Shown: piece after piece, positions 47,751-56,689 of the stretch | How positions within the stretch are numbered: position 1 is the first letter of the stretch | How the letters are laid out: every line of letters begins with the position of its first letter | NCBI RefSeq assembly: GCF_000739695.1 | Contig: NZ_BBIO01000011.1 | Location: 62,001-126,000, forward strand | Length of the DNA: 64,000 nucleotides | From: Tepidicaulis marinus | Lineage (GTDB): Bacteria; Pseudomonadota; Alphaproteobacteria; Parvibaculales; Parvibaculaceae | Direction: 5' to 3' | Notes under the pieces: model-generated | Told to the model about the DNA's origin: nothing | Database searches by the model: none | What the model saw: only the letters and a program-made list of their open reading frames with translations | Made by a program: the position numbers and the translations under genes

Positions 47751-48635
47751 TTAACCCCTGGCGGCGGACGGTATGGAGGCGGCACCGTTCCAATGACGGC
47801 GCAACAAGGCAACGAACTCATCCGGACGCTCGCGCGGGAAAAAGAGTTTGGCGCCGGGAATTTCAGCGACAGGTCCGGCCCCCGGAATGGTGTCCTGCAG
47901 CCATTGCGCGCAGTCGAGCCCGAAAAACACATCTCCCGTTCCCCAGGCAATGAGCGTGGGCGCGGTAAGTTTGCGCAATCCGTCCTGCGCGGCCACCGTA
48001 TCGGCCGGGTTCATGGAGGCAAAAAAGCGGGTCATCAGCTCTGCCCGGGCGGGCGAGGCGACAAGCGGGCGGAGATAGGCTTTGAATTCATCCGGAGAAA
48101 GAGCGCCCACATCCTCAAACCCCACCGCAAAGACCTCCCGCGCGGCTTCCACGTCTTCGGCCAAATCTCCCGCGACGGCGGCAAACCCCAATTCCGCAAT
48201 CGCTTGCTTGGTCGGCTTGATGGCTTCAGGCGGCCACATGTCGTGGACATCGCAATTCGTCAGCACCAGGCTCTCGATCCGCGCGGGATGATTGGCCGCA
48301 AAAATCTGGGCAATCCCGCCGCCGCTATCATTGGCAACGAGATGGCAGCGCGCAATACCAAGTGCCGCGCAGAACTCCTCCAGCATCCGGGCATTGCCCG
48401 CAAAGGAAACATCTTGATCCGCGGGCGTTTCCGTCGCCCCGTGGCAAAGAATGTCTAGGGCGATGCACCGGTACTCCCCCGCCAGTTCCTCCATGACAGG
48501 GCGCCAGAGCAATCCATTCAGAAAAACCCCATGGACGAAGAGAACCACCGGCCCTTCCCCCATTTCCACATAGGCAATTCGCCCCGAGGGGGTTTCTACA
48601 TATCTGCGGCGTTCGAGAAATGTGGCAACATTCAT
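47751..48635 (-). CDS. Alpha/beta hydrolase (haloalkane dehalogenase/epoxide hydrolase-like)
   Basis: The 294-residue protein has VVLFVHGVFLNGLLW (oxyanion HG), ALDILCHGATET, and LVANDSGGGIAQIFAANHP, in which the nucleophile position is D in NDSGGG, typical of haloalkane dehalogenases and epoxide hydrolases rather than serine esterases. A late acid region is IAWGTGDVFFG. The nucleophile type suggests hydrolysis of C-halogen bonds or epoxides, but the substrate is unknown. It is divergent from a TetR gene with a 39-bp palindrome between. Confidence 0.82.
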   Translation of the reverse strand: MNVATFLERRRYVETPSGRIAYVEMGEGPVVLFVHGVFLNGLLWRPVMEELAGEYRCIALDILCHGATETPADQDVSFAGNARMLEEFCAALGIARCHLVANDSGGGIAQIFAANHPARIESLVLTNCDVHDMWPPEAIKPTKQAIAELGFAAVAGDLAEDVEAAREVFAVGFEDVGALSPDEFKAYLRPLVASPARAELMTRFFASMNPADTVAAQDGLRKLTAPTLIAWGTGDVFFGLDCAQWLQDTIPGAGPVAEIPGAKLFFPRERPDEFVALLRRHWNGAASIPSAARG

Positions 48636-48685
48636 TTCGATTCTCCCTGCCCGGCGCTGCCTTCAAGCGGCGGGAATATTTATTT

Positions 48686-48724
48686 ACCGACTAATGGTCT
48701 GTAACTTACAGACCAACGGTCGGT
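48686..48724. promoter_or_regulatory. 39-bp palindromic operator between hydrolase and TetR
   Basis: Symmetric about C48705. Inner arms TGGTCTGTAA (48695-48704) and TTACAGACCA (48706-48715) are perfect; outer arms ACCGAC (48686-48691) and GTCGGT (48719-48724) are also perfect, with a three-base mismatch step between. It lies in the divergent promoter region and is likely bound by the TetR product. Confidence 0.75.
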
Positions 48725-48739
48725 CACGCAAGAGGTTTC

Positions 48740-49333
48740 ATGCCAGCGGAAAAAACCACGCAAAAAGCCCGCAGCGACAGCGCCCGCGCCGCCTTGCTCA
48801 AGGCGGGCCGGAAGCTGTTCGGCAAAAACGGTTTTCTCTCAACCTCCGTGAACGATGTCGCGGCGGCGGCGGGCATGTCGAAAAGCGGGTTGCTGCATCA
48901 CTTTTCTTCCAAGGCTGCCTTATTCGAGGCGGTGTTCGAGGAAGAAGAAAAACGGCTGGTCGCGCAGGTGGCCGCCGATGCCGCCGAAGCCCCCGGCGCC
49001 GAGGCGCGGATGAAGCGCGGCGCAAGGGCACTGCTCGATGCGCTCAACGATCCGGTCTCCCGCCAGATCACGCTGATCGACGGGCCCGCCGTGCTCGGCT
49101 GGACGAAGTGGCGGAAGATCGAGGCGGAACACGGCATCGCCCTCATTCAGGCGACACTGGAAGAAGCACGGAGCGAGGGAAGCCTTTCCAGCCTGCCCGG
49201 CGCCGCCTTCTCGCGCATGTTTCTCAGCGCCCTTCACGAAGGCGCATTCAGCATCATTGAAGATAAATCCCAGCGCCCGGCCGTCGAGGCGATGCTGGAT
49301 CAGATGATCGGCGGCTTGTTTGAACAAGGCTGA
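48740..49333 (+). CDS. TetR family transcriptional regulator
   Basis: The 197-residue protein has the TetR helix-turn-helix RAALLKAGRKLFGKNGFLSTSVNDVAAAAGMSKSGLLHHFSSKAALFEAV and a helical effector domain. ATG at 48740 follows AGAGG by four bases. It is divergent from the alpha/beta hydrolase and close to the 39-bp palindrome, so it probably represses the hydrolase and itself. Inducer unknown, presumably a substrate of the hydrolase. Confidence 0.9.
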   Translation: MPAEKTTQKARSDSARAALLKAGRKLFGKNGFLSTSVNDVAAAAGMSKSGLLHHFSSKAALFEAVFEEEEKRLVAQVAADAAEAPGAEARMKRGARALLDALNDPVSRQITLIDGPAVLGWTKWRKIEAEHGIALIQATLEEARSEGSLSSLPGAAFSRMFLSALHEGAFSIIEDKSQRPAVEAMLDQMIGGLFEQG

Positions 49334-49352
49334 CCGGCTTCCCGGCCCCGCC

Positions 49353-50594
49353 TCACGCCCCGCGCAAAGCTGCCAAAATGTCGGCGGTCGGGTGGCCGTC
49401 CGCCGGCAGGCCCTTGGCCCGCTGCCAGGCACGCAGCGCATCGCGCGTATTGGCGCCCAGAATGCCGTCCACCCCTTGCGTGTCATAGCCTTTGGCGGTG
49501 AGAAGACGCTGCAGCTCCTCACGCTCGGCACGGGCAAGTGGGCGCTGGGCCCGCGGCCAATCCGCCGCAATCGTGCCCTTATCCTGAAAGCGCTCGGAAA
49601 GCAGCGAAACGGCCAGCGCATAAGAGGTGGAATTATTGTAGCGCAGGATGGCGCGGAAATTCTGGCCTACCAGAAAAGCCGGCCCCTCATGGCCCGCCGG
49701 TAAAACAAGCGAGGCGGCGTCCGCCTGCCAATCGAAATTGCTTCCCTTTGCCGGCTTCACGCCAAGCTCTTTCCAGGTGGCGAGAGGTTTGCGCACCGAG
49801 GGGTCCGCCAGCGCATAATCGAACCCGTCCGGCAGCGTGATTTCGAGCCCCCAGCGCCGCCCGCTCTGCCAGCCCGAAGCGCTGAGATAATGCGCGGTCG
49901 AGCCCAGCGCATCGGCGACGCTGTTCCAGATGTCCCGGCGCCCGTCGCCATCCGCATCCACCGCATAAGCGTTATAGGTGGTGGGAATAAACTGCGTATG
50001 GCCCATGGCGCCCGCCCAGGAACCCGTCATTTCGGCAACGGGAATATCGCCGCGCTGGAGAATTTTCAGCGCCGCCAGCAATTGCTGATTGCCGAAATCC
50101 TGCCGCCGCCCGTCATAAGCCAGCGTCGCGAGCGCGCGCGGCACATTATGCGTGCCCTTGAAACGGCCATAACCGCTCTCAAGTCCCCAGATGGCAACGA
50201 TGACATGGCGGTCCACGCCGTATTTTTTTTCCAGTCCCTTGAGCGTGCGCGCATAAGAGCGCAGCTTCTCCTTGCCGTCCGCAACACGCGTGTCGGAAAG
50301 CGCGGAATCGAGATACTCCCAAACCGCGCGGGTAAATTCGGGCTGGTTGAGATTGGCCTCGATAACTTTCGGGTCGGGTGAGGCGCCGCGCAGCGCCTGA
50401 TCGAAAATGCGCGGGGAAATGCCCGCCTGCATGGCCTTTTGCCGGAAACCCGTCAGCCAGGCCGCGAAAACCTCGTCCTGAAAGGCAGGCGGTGCCAAGG
50501 GCCTGCGTTCACCGGCGGCCCCTGCCGCCTCAGCCGAGCCGATGGCGGCAAGTCCCGCCAAACCAACCACCGCACATTTTACGAAGAAACGCAT
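49353..50594 (-). CDS. Lytic murein transglycosylase (MltB family) with peptidoglycan-binding domain
   Basis: The 413-residue protein has a signal peptide (MRFFVKCAVVGLAGLAAIGSAEA) and the MltB-type domain: IVAIWGLESGYGRFKGTHNVPRALATLAYDGRR with the catalytic Glu in GLESGYG, and GAMGHTQFIPTTYNAYAVDADGDGRRDIWNS. A C-terminal PG_binding_1 domain (LLTAKGYDTQGVDGILGANTRDALRAWQ) follows. It cleaves the glycan strand to 1,6-anhydro-muropeptides in the periplasm. ATG at 50594 suits the signal peptide and has GGGGAGCGG upstream; an earlier ATG at 50618 is possible. Confidence 0.92.
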   Translation of the reverse strand: MRFFVKCAVVGLAGLAAIGSAEAAGAAGERRPLAPPAFQDEVFAAWLTGFRQKAMQAGISPRIFDQALRGASPDPKVIEANLNQPEFTRAVWEYLDSALSDTRVADGKEKLRSYARTLKGLEKKYGVDRHVIVAIWGLESGYGRFKGTHNVPRALATLAYDGRRQDFGNQQLLAALKILQRGDIPVAEMTGSWAGAMGHTQFIPTTYNAYAVDADGDGRRDIWNSVADALGSTAHYLSASGWQSGRRWGLEITLPDGFDYALADPSVRKPLATWKELGVKPAKGSNFDWQADAASLVLPAGHEGPAFLVGQNFRAILRYNNSTSYALAVSLLSERFQDKGTIAADWPRAQRPLARAEREELQRLLTAKGYDTQGVDGILGANTRDALRAWQRAKGLPADGHPTADILAALRGA

Positions 50595-50730
50595 TCCGCT
50601 CCCCATACTCATCTTCAAGCAGCGTATTGCCGCTGCAGCCCGCCTTTTCTGTCAGCGCATCATGGCCGAATTGCGCCCAAAACCCAACCGGCCAAAATGC
50701 CGCCACGTCAAAGCGGGCGACAGGCCAAAA

Positions 50731-50764
50731 GAAACCCCGCCTGCGGCAACCGCAGGCGGGGTTC
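50731..50764 (-). terminator. Terminator of the Cache-MCP operon
   Basis: On the minus strand, AACCCCGCCTGCGG pairs with CCGCAGGCGGGGTT (50734-50764) around a three-base loop, followed by TCTTTTGG. Confidence 0.9.
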
Positions 50765-50787
50765 AACGTTGCTTATGAAACCCGGGC

Positions 50788-52470
50788 TTAGCTGGCTTTG
50801 ATACCGCTGAGGAAATCATGCACCCGGGACTTCATGTTTTCAGCCTGGCGGGAAAGGTCCTCTGCCGTGGTCAGCACGTCGGCGGAGGCAGAGCCCGTCT
50901 GCTCGGCCGCTTCCTTGACGCCGTGCATGTTCTCGCTCACGCGAGCCGTGGCCGAAGAGACCTGCTCGGCATTGCGGGAAATTTCACGCGTCGCCGCTTC
51001 CTGTTCTTCCACGGCGGCGGCAACTTGCGTCACCACGCTTTCGATTTCGCCGATCCGGCCCGTGATCTTCTCGATCGCATCCACCGCCATGCTGGTGCGG
51101 TCCTGCACCTGCTGGATCTGGGCGGCGATCTCCTCGGTGGCCGAAGTCGTCTGTTCGGCCAGCGCTTTGACTTCCTGGGCAACGACCGCAAAGCCCTTGC
51201 CCGCTTCCCCGGCGCGCGCGGACTCGATCGTCGCGTTGAGCGCCAGAAGGTTCGTCTGGGCGGCGATATCGCGGATCAGCGTGACAACCTCGCCGATACG
51301 GCCGGCGGCTTCTGCCAGATCCTGCACGGAAGCATTGGTCGAGTTCGCATCGTCCTTGGTTTCCTTGGCCAGGTTCGAGGACATCGTGACCTGACGGGAG
51401 ATTTCGCTGATCGAACCGGAAAGCTGAGTGCTCGCGGTTGCAACGGCGCCGACATTGTTCGTGGTCTCCATGGAGGTTTCCACCACTTCGGAAACGCGGG
51501 TGGAGGAATCCTTCGCCATACCGGCCAGCGAGTTCGCCGTGCTCTGCAGTTCCGTGGACGCGGAAGACAGGATCGTGGTCAGCTCCGTGATCTCGCCTTC
51601 GAAGCCGTGGATCAGGCCTTCCAGACGCCGGGCCCGGTCGACTTCCGCCTGCTGGCGTTCGGCGGCGGCTTCCTGAAGTTTCTGGTTCTCGATCAGGCTG
51701 CCTTTGAAAATGTCGACGGCATCGGCCATCTCGCCGATTTCGTCATGCCGGCCGCGCGCCGGCACGTCGACGGCATAATCCTGCTGCGTCAGCCGGCGCA
51801 TCACATCGGTCAGCGCCATGATCGGTTTGGAAAGGCTCTGCGTCAAAAGCCAGCCGGCCCCCACCGCAATGGCCAGGGACAGCGCGCCGCCCAGAATGGC
51901 AACGAAGGTCGTCGTGGAGAAAGCGGAAAACGCATCTTCACGCGCAGCCCCCACGGCAGCTTCTTCGGCTTTCAGAATTTCGACGAAAACCTTGTTGAAT
52001 TCATTCTGGAACGCATCGCTGCCGCCGATCGCCTCCATCACCTTGGCTTCATCCGCAGTCATGGGCTGGCGCATAAGCTGGATCTGGCGTGCGGCCACAT
52101 CGGCGCGCCAGGTCTCCACAATGTTTTTCAGCTTCTCAAGGCTCGCACGGCGCACATCGCTCGTCACACTGGCCAGCAGCGCCGCATGGGTTTTGTCGAA
52201 GGCCGCGCCTGCCGTCTCATAAAGATCGAGATTGGCCCGGTCACCCGTCAGCAGCAGCCCGCGTACCGCCGTCGATTGCTCGAACGCCGCCTCGCGCAGA
52301 TCGCCCACGTCCTGAAGCATGGAGAAGGTGTAAGCCATATTCTCCACTTCGCCTTCGGCACGGGAGATATTCGTCACCGTCACCAGGCCGGAAAGCAGAA
52401 TAAGCACCACAAGCACGCCGTAAGACAGCACCAGCTTGTTGGATACTTTCAATGAATCGAGCCAGTTCAT
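50788..52470 (-). CDS. Methyl-accepting chemotaxis protein
   Basis: The 560-residue receptor has an N-terminal transmembrane helix ([24 protein letters not shown]), a four-helix-bundle type periplasmic region (about residues 36-185), a second TM helix, a HAMP domain ([21 protein letters not shown]) and a C-terminal signalling domain. The hairpin tip reads [38 protein letters not shown], which contacts CheA/CheW. The start at 52470 has AAGGGG six bases upstream. A secreted Cache protein is encoded 26 bases upstream, probably a partner. Confidence 0.92.
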   Translation of the reverse strand: MNWLDSLKVSNKLVLSYGVLVVLILLSGLVTVTNISRAEGEVENMAYTFSMLQDVGDLREAAFEQSTAVRGLLLTGDRANLDLYETAGAAFDKTHAALLASVTSDVRRASLEKLKNIVETWRADVAARQIQLMRQPMTADEAKVMEAIGGSDAFQNEFNKVFVEILKAEEAAVGAAREDAFSAFSTTTFVAILGGALSLAIAVGAGWLLTQSLSKPIMALTDVMRRLTQQDYAVDVPARGRHDEIGEMADAVDIFKGSLIENQKLQEAAAERQQAEVDRARRLEGLIHGFEGEITELTTILSSASTELQSTANSLAGMAKDSSTRVSEVVETSMETTNNVGAVATASTQLSGSISEISRQVTMSSNLAKETKDDANSTNASVQDLAEAAGRIGEVVTLIRDIAAQTNLLALNATIESARAGEAGKGFAVVAQEVKALAEQTTSATEEIAAQIQQVQDRTSMAVDAIEKITGRIGEIESVVTQVAAAVEEQEAATREISRNAEQVSSATARVSENMHGVKEAAEQTGSASADVLTTAEDLSRQAENMKSRVHDFLSGIKAS

Positions 52471-52496
52471 CGTCATCCCCTTAAGATTATGGCCCA

Positions 52497-53324
52497 TCAG
52501 ATTCCGGCCTTGCTGCGGCGGGCAAGCTCGGTGAGATTGACCTCGATCGTCGCCGCCCCGATGCGGTCTCCCCCGTCATCGGTCAAGGTCACATTGACCT
52601 GCGCACGCCACGTATCCGTTGCCTCGTGATATTCGGCCTCGTCGATAAAGACGGCAGAAGGGCCGGCATCGTAGGTTTTCTGGAATTTCGCTTCATCGCC
52701 CTGCCAATAGTCGGAGGTGACGGAACTCTGACCCGCATTCAGCCCCTTGGCATCGATCACGAAAATTTCCGAATAAAGCCCGAGCTGACCTGCCTGCACA
52801 CGCAGCAGATAGGTGGAAAGCGGGCTGTTCAGCACGGCGGTGATCAGCGGCTGATCATCGCTCTGCGTTTCAGCGCGCCACTGTTTATCAAGCGCATCGA
52901 TATCGCTCTGGCCGAGAGAGGCATTCGCCTCATTGCGGCTTTCCAGCGTCAGGCGCACGACCGGCACATCGAGCCAGGTCTTCAAATTGTCGACAAAAGC
53001 GGTGTCGAGAAGATCGGTGGAAGGCACTTCTTCTTGAACCGAAGCCACGGGCGGGCACTGCGCGGGCGCCGCGCCAAACACATCGCCGCCTTCCTCATCC
53101 AGCAGCTCATCCGCCAGCATCCCGTCTGCCAGCGTGTCTTCGGCATCGGTCTCACTACCGGCTGCTGCTTCTTCGGCGGCACCTTCTGCAGGCTGAAGCG
53201 CTTGGGCAAGCCCCTCTTCCGCCTGGTCTTCGGCAAGCGCCGCGGCACCGGCCATGGGAACCAGCACGGCCGCAACGGCTGCGGCATGCTTCAATGCGTC
53301 TTTAATTCGGTTAATCTCGGACAT
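52497..53324 (-). CDS. Secreted stand-alone Cache/PDC sensor-domain protein
   Basis: The 275-residue protein has a signal peptide ([31 protein letters not shown]), an acidic Ala/Glu-rich linker (about residues 32-100), then a single PDC/Cache-like domain: [68 protein letters not shown] and [15 protein letters not shown]. The domain normally lies inside chemoreceptors or kinases, but here no transmembrane helix follows. It precedes an MCP on the same strand by 26 bases. It would be periplasmic and could be a soluble ligand-binding subunit for that MCP, which is inference. Confidence 0.8.
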   Translation of the reverse strand: MSEINRIKDALKHAAAVAAVLVPMAGAAALAEDQAEEGLAQALQPAEGAAEEAAAGSETDAEDTLADGMLADELLDEEGGDVFGAAPAQCPPVASVQEEVPSTDLLDTAFVDNLKTWLDVPVVRLTLESRNEANASLGQSDIDALDKQWRAETQSDDQPLITAVLNSPLSTYLLRVQAGQLGLYSEIFVIDAKGLNAGQSSVTSDYWQGDEAKFQKTYDAGPSAVFIDEAEYHEATDTWRAQVNVTLTDDGGDRIGAATIEVNLTELARRSKAGI

Positions 53325-53339
53325 CCCCGCCAACCCTAC

Positions 53340-53378
53340 CTTGTGGCCAAATCTTGCGGCCAATTCTTGTGGCCAGAT
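53340..53378. repeat. Three exact-length 13-bp tandem repeats before the Cache gene
   Basis: CTTGTGGCCAAAT, CTTGCGGCCAATT and CTTGTGGCCAGAT run head to tail at 53340-53352, 53353-53365 and 53366-53378. They share CTTG-GGCCA and lie 16-54 bases upstream of the Cache start codon, in the position of an operator or activator site. An in-frame ATG at 53363 would make them coding, but that is less likely. Confidence 0.7.
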
Positions 53379-53442
53379 TTGCAGTTAGCCACGGCACGAA
53401 TGAAGACGAGGTTAAAGTCAGATCATCCGAGCAAGGAGGATT

Positions 53443-53670
53443 ATGGACATCCGCCAATTTTGGAATGCGTTTAAAAAGCGAGAAAGGCTTGCAATCGCTA
53501 ACTTTGAGAAACGACCTCGAGTACCGCCAGAAACGAGGCCCGCCATTTGGCGACATCCGTTTCCTCGTTCACCCGCATCAAATCGCGGTGCCGCTCCACT
53601 CTTTCGTCCTGCGACATTTGCAGCGCCGTCTGCAAAGCGTTCGCCATTTCTTCCTCGTTATAAGGATTGA
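53443..53670 (+). CDS. Possible small protein gene antisense to otsA 3' end
   Basis: A 75-codon frame begins at an ATG preceded by AAGGAGGATT, a near-perfect ribosome site of a kind rare in this window. The first 18 codons (MDIRQFWNAFKKRERLAI) are outside other genes; the rest is antisense to otsA and looks like shadow sequence (Arg/Pro-rich). I recognise no family. It may be a real micro-protein, a truncated gene start, or chance. Confidence 0.2.
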   Translation: MDIRQFWNAFKKRERLAIANFEKRPRVPPETRPAIWRHPFPRSPASNRGAAPLFRPATFAAPSAKRSPFLPRYKD

Positions 53671-54880
53671 CGAGCAAGGCTGAAGTCATCATTTCAGCGG
53701 CACCGGCAAAGCGGGAGAGAATAAGCACGCCGGGGTCTTCCGGGTCCTGAGCGGCGACATATTCCTTGGCGACGAGGTTCATGCCGTCGCGCAGCGGCGT
53801 GACGAGACCGATGCGGCTGGCCGCGAAAAGCGCGGCGAGTGTGCTGCGCGGTACCGAGCGGTGAATGGAGCGGATCGGCGTCCATTCGAAATCCCCGAAG
53901 GCCCCGTTGATCGCCCCGGAAAGCCATTCCAGTTCCTGGCGCAGGTCCGAATAGGCTTCCACCGCCTCCCGCGTGGGCTGGGCGATCTGCATCAGCACCA
54001 CCCGGCCCTGGGTTTCGGGATATTGCTCGAGCAGTTTCTGAAAGGCGCGGTAGCGCTCCGGCAGACCCTTGGAATAATCCAGCCGGTCGACGCCGATGAT
54101 CTGCGCCCGGCCGAGATTGCGCTGGCGCATGCGCCTTATGGTGCGCCGCGCTTCCGCCGTCCGCGTCATCTCACGGAAGGCCCCGACATCGATGCCGATG
54201 GGAAAGGCGCGCACCTCAAGCTCGCGCCCGAAGGCTTTCACCCGGCTGTCCCCCACCATCTCGCCGCCCGCCTGCTCCAGCACATAGTGAAGGAAATTCA
54301 TGCAGTCGCCTTGCGTCTGAAACCCCAGAAGATCATAGGAAAAAAGCGAGCGCACGAGCCATTGATGATCCGGCACCACCATCAGCGTGTCGGGCGGGGG
54401 AAAGGGCACATGCAGGAAGAAGCCCATGCGCAGCCCTTCAAGACGCTGAGCGCGCAGCTCGGCGCCCAGCGGCATGAGATGATAATCATGCACCCAGACG
54501 AGATCGCCCTCCTTCAGCCGGGGGCCGAGCTGATGGGCAAAGCGCCGGTTCACCCGGCGGTACTCGTCCACATAATCCCGGCGGAAGGAGACATGGTCGA
54601 GCCGGTGATGGCAAACGGGCCAGAGCACGGAATTGGAAAAGCCGAGATAATAATTTTCATATTCCTGGCGCGTCAGCGCGCCGGCAATGATCTCGACATT
54701 TTCTTCATGGGTAATATCGGGCTCGCCGGCACTTGCCCCTTCCTCCGCGATCTGCCCGTTCCAGCCGAACCAGATGCCGCCGCGCTGGCGCAACGCCGCG
54801 CTCACGGCCACCGCAAGCCCGCCCGACGGCGCCTTTGTGGTGCCGGTTCGGTTTGAAACGCATATCAGGCGGCCGTTCAT
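53498..54880 (-). CDS. otsA: Alpha,alpha-trehalose-phosphate synthase (GT20)
   Basis: The 460-residue enzyme starts LICVSNRTGTTKAPSGGLAVAV and has the GT20 landmarks: WVHDYHLMPLGAELRAQ, FFLHVPFPPPDTLMVVPD, VDRLDYSKGLPERYRAFQKLL, and the UDP-glucose-binding C domain with PLRDGMNLVAKEYVAAQ and VLILSRFAGAAEMMTSALLVNPYN. It joins UDP-glucose and glucose-6-phosphate to trehalose-6-phosphate. AGGAGAGGCAG precedes the ATG. It is third in an operon with otsB and a GH15 enzyme; this trehalose set likely gives osmotic or desiccation protection. Confidence 0.96.
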   Translation of the reverse strand: MNGRLICVSNRTGTTKAPSGGLAVAVSAALRQRGGIWFGWNGQIAEEGASAGEPDITHEENVEIIAGALTRQEYENYYLGFSNSVLWPVCHHRLDHVSFRRDYVDEYRRVNRRFAHQLGPRLKEGDLVWVHDYHLMPLGAELRAQRLEGLRMGFFLHVPFPPPDTLMVVPDHQWLVRSLFSYDLLGFQTQGDCMNFLHYVLEQAGGEMVGDSRVKAFGRELEVRAFPIGIDVGAFREMTRTAEARRTIRRMRQRNLGRAQIIGVDRLDYSKGLPERYRAFQKLLEQYPETQGRVVLMQIAQPTREAVEAYSDLRQELEWLSGAINGAFGDFEWTPIRSIHRSVPRSTLAALFAASRIGLVTPLRDGMNLVAKEYVAAQDPEDPGVLILSRFAGAAEMMTSALLVNPYNEEEMANALQTALQMSQDERVERHRDLMRVNEETDVAKWRASFLAVLEVVSQS

Positions 54881-54898
54881 CTGCCTCTCCTTCCCTCT

Positions 54899-56689
54899 CT
54901 AAACACTTTGCGTCCAGGAAGCGCTGAGGCGCCTTGCAGCATTGATAATGCCGACCAGCGAATAGGTTTGCGGGAAATTGCCCCAAAGCTCGCCCGTCTT
55001 GGTCGACAGGTCTTCCGACAGAAGGCCCAGATGATTGCGGCAAGCGAGAATTTCCTCGAACACCGCCCGCGCTTCATCCACCCGCCCGATCTGAGCCAGC
55101 GCATCGATGCGCCAGAAGGTGCAGATATTGAAGGCGGTCTCCGGCTCACCGAAATCGTCCGGCGCTTCATAGCGGCGCATATGGGGCCCGTCGCCGAGCC
55201 GCGCCTCGATCTTTTCCACCGTGGCGACAAAACGCGGGTCCATCGGGTCGATCAGCCCGATCTCGCCCATCAAAAGCACGCTGGCATCGAGATGCGCGCC
55301 GCCGAAGCTCTCCACGAAACAGCCCAGCTCCTCATTCCAGGCTTCTTTGAGGATCACCGCGCGGATTTCATCCGCCCGCCCGCGCCAGTACGCCGCGCGC
55401 CCTTCCATCCCCAAATGATGGCCGATCTTGGCGAGCCGGTCGCACGCCGCCCAGCACATCAGCGAGGAGGAGGTGTGCACCCGCGCCCTGGTGCGCAGCT
55501 CCCACATGCCGGCATCGGGCACATTGTGGAGCTGATAGGCACGCTCGCCGATCGCCTCCAGCCAGCGGAATTCCTCCACCCCGCAAGGCCGGAACAGCCG
55601 CTTGTCGAAAAACGCCTGGGCGATGGCAAGGACGACATTGCCGTAAACATCGTGCTGGAAATGCTCATAGGCCTGATTGCCCCGGCGCACCGGCCCCATG
55701 CCTCTATAGCCTTTAAGGTCGGGGACGATTTCCTCGGTCAGCGTCTTTTCCAGCCCCACCCCGTAAACGGGCTGCAAATGGCCGTCCGAGGCCCCTTCCA
55801 CGAAATCGCCCGCGACGTTGGAGATCCAGCGGAAATAATGTTCCATCGTGCCCACCGCGCCCAGACTGTTGAGCGCGCGCAGCACGAAAAACGCATCCCT
55901 GATCCAGCAATAGCGGTAATCCCAATTGCGCTCGCTCCCCGGCGCTTCGGGAATGGAGGTGGTGAGCGCGGCGATGATCGCGCCCGTCGGCTCATAGACG
56001 CAGAGCTTCAGCGTGATGGCCGCGCGGATCACCGCATCCTGCCATTCGAATGGCAGCGCCAGGCGGCGCACCCAGTCCCGCCAATAGCGCTCGGTCTCTT
56101 CCTCGAAATTGCGCGCCACGGTTTCAGGCGATTCCGTCAGCGTTTCATCGGGCCCGAGCACGAAGTTGAGCGAGCGGTCGAGATGAAAGGGGGTTTCCCC
56201 GGCCACGAAATCCACCGGCGCATCCGTCGTCAGCCGCAAGGTCAGCCCGTCGCTTGTATAACGGATGTGATTGGAGCCGCGCGTCGTGGCAGGCGTCACC
56301 GCATTCCACTCGAAACGCGGGCGCAGGAGAACGCGCACCCTTGGCCGCCCGCTTAAGGGGCGCACCCGGCGGATGATCGTATTGGGGCGGAAGACGCGCC
56401 CGCGCGAGGGAAAGCGGGGCGCGAAATCCACGATCTCCAGCGCCTGGCCTTTCGTGTCGTAAAGCCGCGTTTCCAGAATGGCGGTGTTCTGGCGGTAGAC
56501 CTGCTCGGCATGGGAGAAGTTCTCAAGCTCGATCTCGAACACCCCTTCCCCGCTGAGGAGCCCGTTGAAAACCGGATCGCCGTCGAAACGGGGCAGGCAG
56601 CACCAGACGATCCGCCCGAGCTTGTCCACCAGCGCGCCGAAAGAGCAATTGCCGATGACGCCGAGATCAAGGGAGGATTGAGGGGTCAT
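54899..56689 (-). CDS. Glycoside hydrolase family 15 protein (glucoamylase/trehalase-like)
   Basis: The 596-residue cytoplasmic protein has a beta-sandwich N domain (LDLGVIGNCSFGALVDKLGRIVWCCLPRFDGDPVF) and an (alpha/alpha)6 barrel with GSERNWDYRYCWIRDAFFVLRAL. The catalytic acids probably lie in the EHFQHDVYGNVV and later FNICTFWRIDAL regions. It resembles the bacterial GH15 branch that includes trehalases and glucoamylases. Lying between otsB and otsA with a 4-base overlap of otsB, it may hydrolyse trehalose or a related glucan to recycle it, but the substrate is inferred. Confidence 0.88.
   Translation of the reverse strand: MTPQSSLDLGVIGNCSFGALVDKLGRIVWCCLPRFDGDPVFNGLLSGEGVFEIELENFSHAEQVYRQNTAILETRLYDTKGQALEIVDFAPRFPSRGRVFRPNTIIRRVRPLSGRPRVRVLLRPRFEWNAVTPATTRGSNHIRYTSDGLTLRLTTDAPVDFVAGETPFHLDRSLNFVLGPDETLTESPETVARNFEEETERYWRDWVRRLALPFEWQDAVIRAAITLKLCVYEPTGAIIAALTTSIPEAPGSERNWDYRYCWIRDAFFVLRALNSLGAVGTMEHYFRWISNVAGDFVEGASDGHLQPVYGVGLEKTLTEEIVPDLKGYRGMGPVRRGNQAYEHFQHDVYGNVVLAIAQAFFDKRLFRPCGVEEFRWLEAIGERAYQLHNVPDAGMWELRTRARVHTSSSLMCWAACDRLAKIGHHLGMEGRAAYWRGRADEIRAVILKEAWNEELGCFVESFGGAHLDASVLLMGEIGLIDPMDPRFVATVEKIEARLGDGPHMRRYEAPDDFGEPETAFNICTFWRIDALAQIGRVDEARAVFEEILACRNHLGLLSEDLSTKTGELWGNFPQTYSLVGIINAARRLSASWTQSV

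Noticed and set aside
50818-52455. A 545-codon plus-strand frame opposite the MCP gene
   Set aside because: The sequence is Gly/Arg/His-rich and motif-free, whereas the minus strand encodes a complete chemoreceptor.
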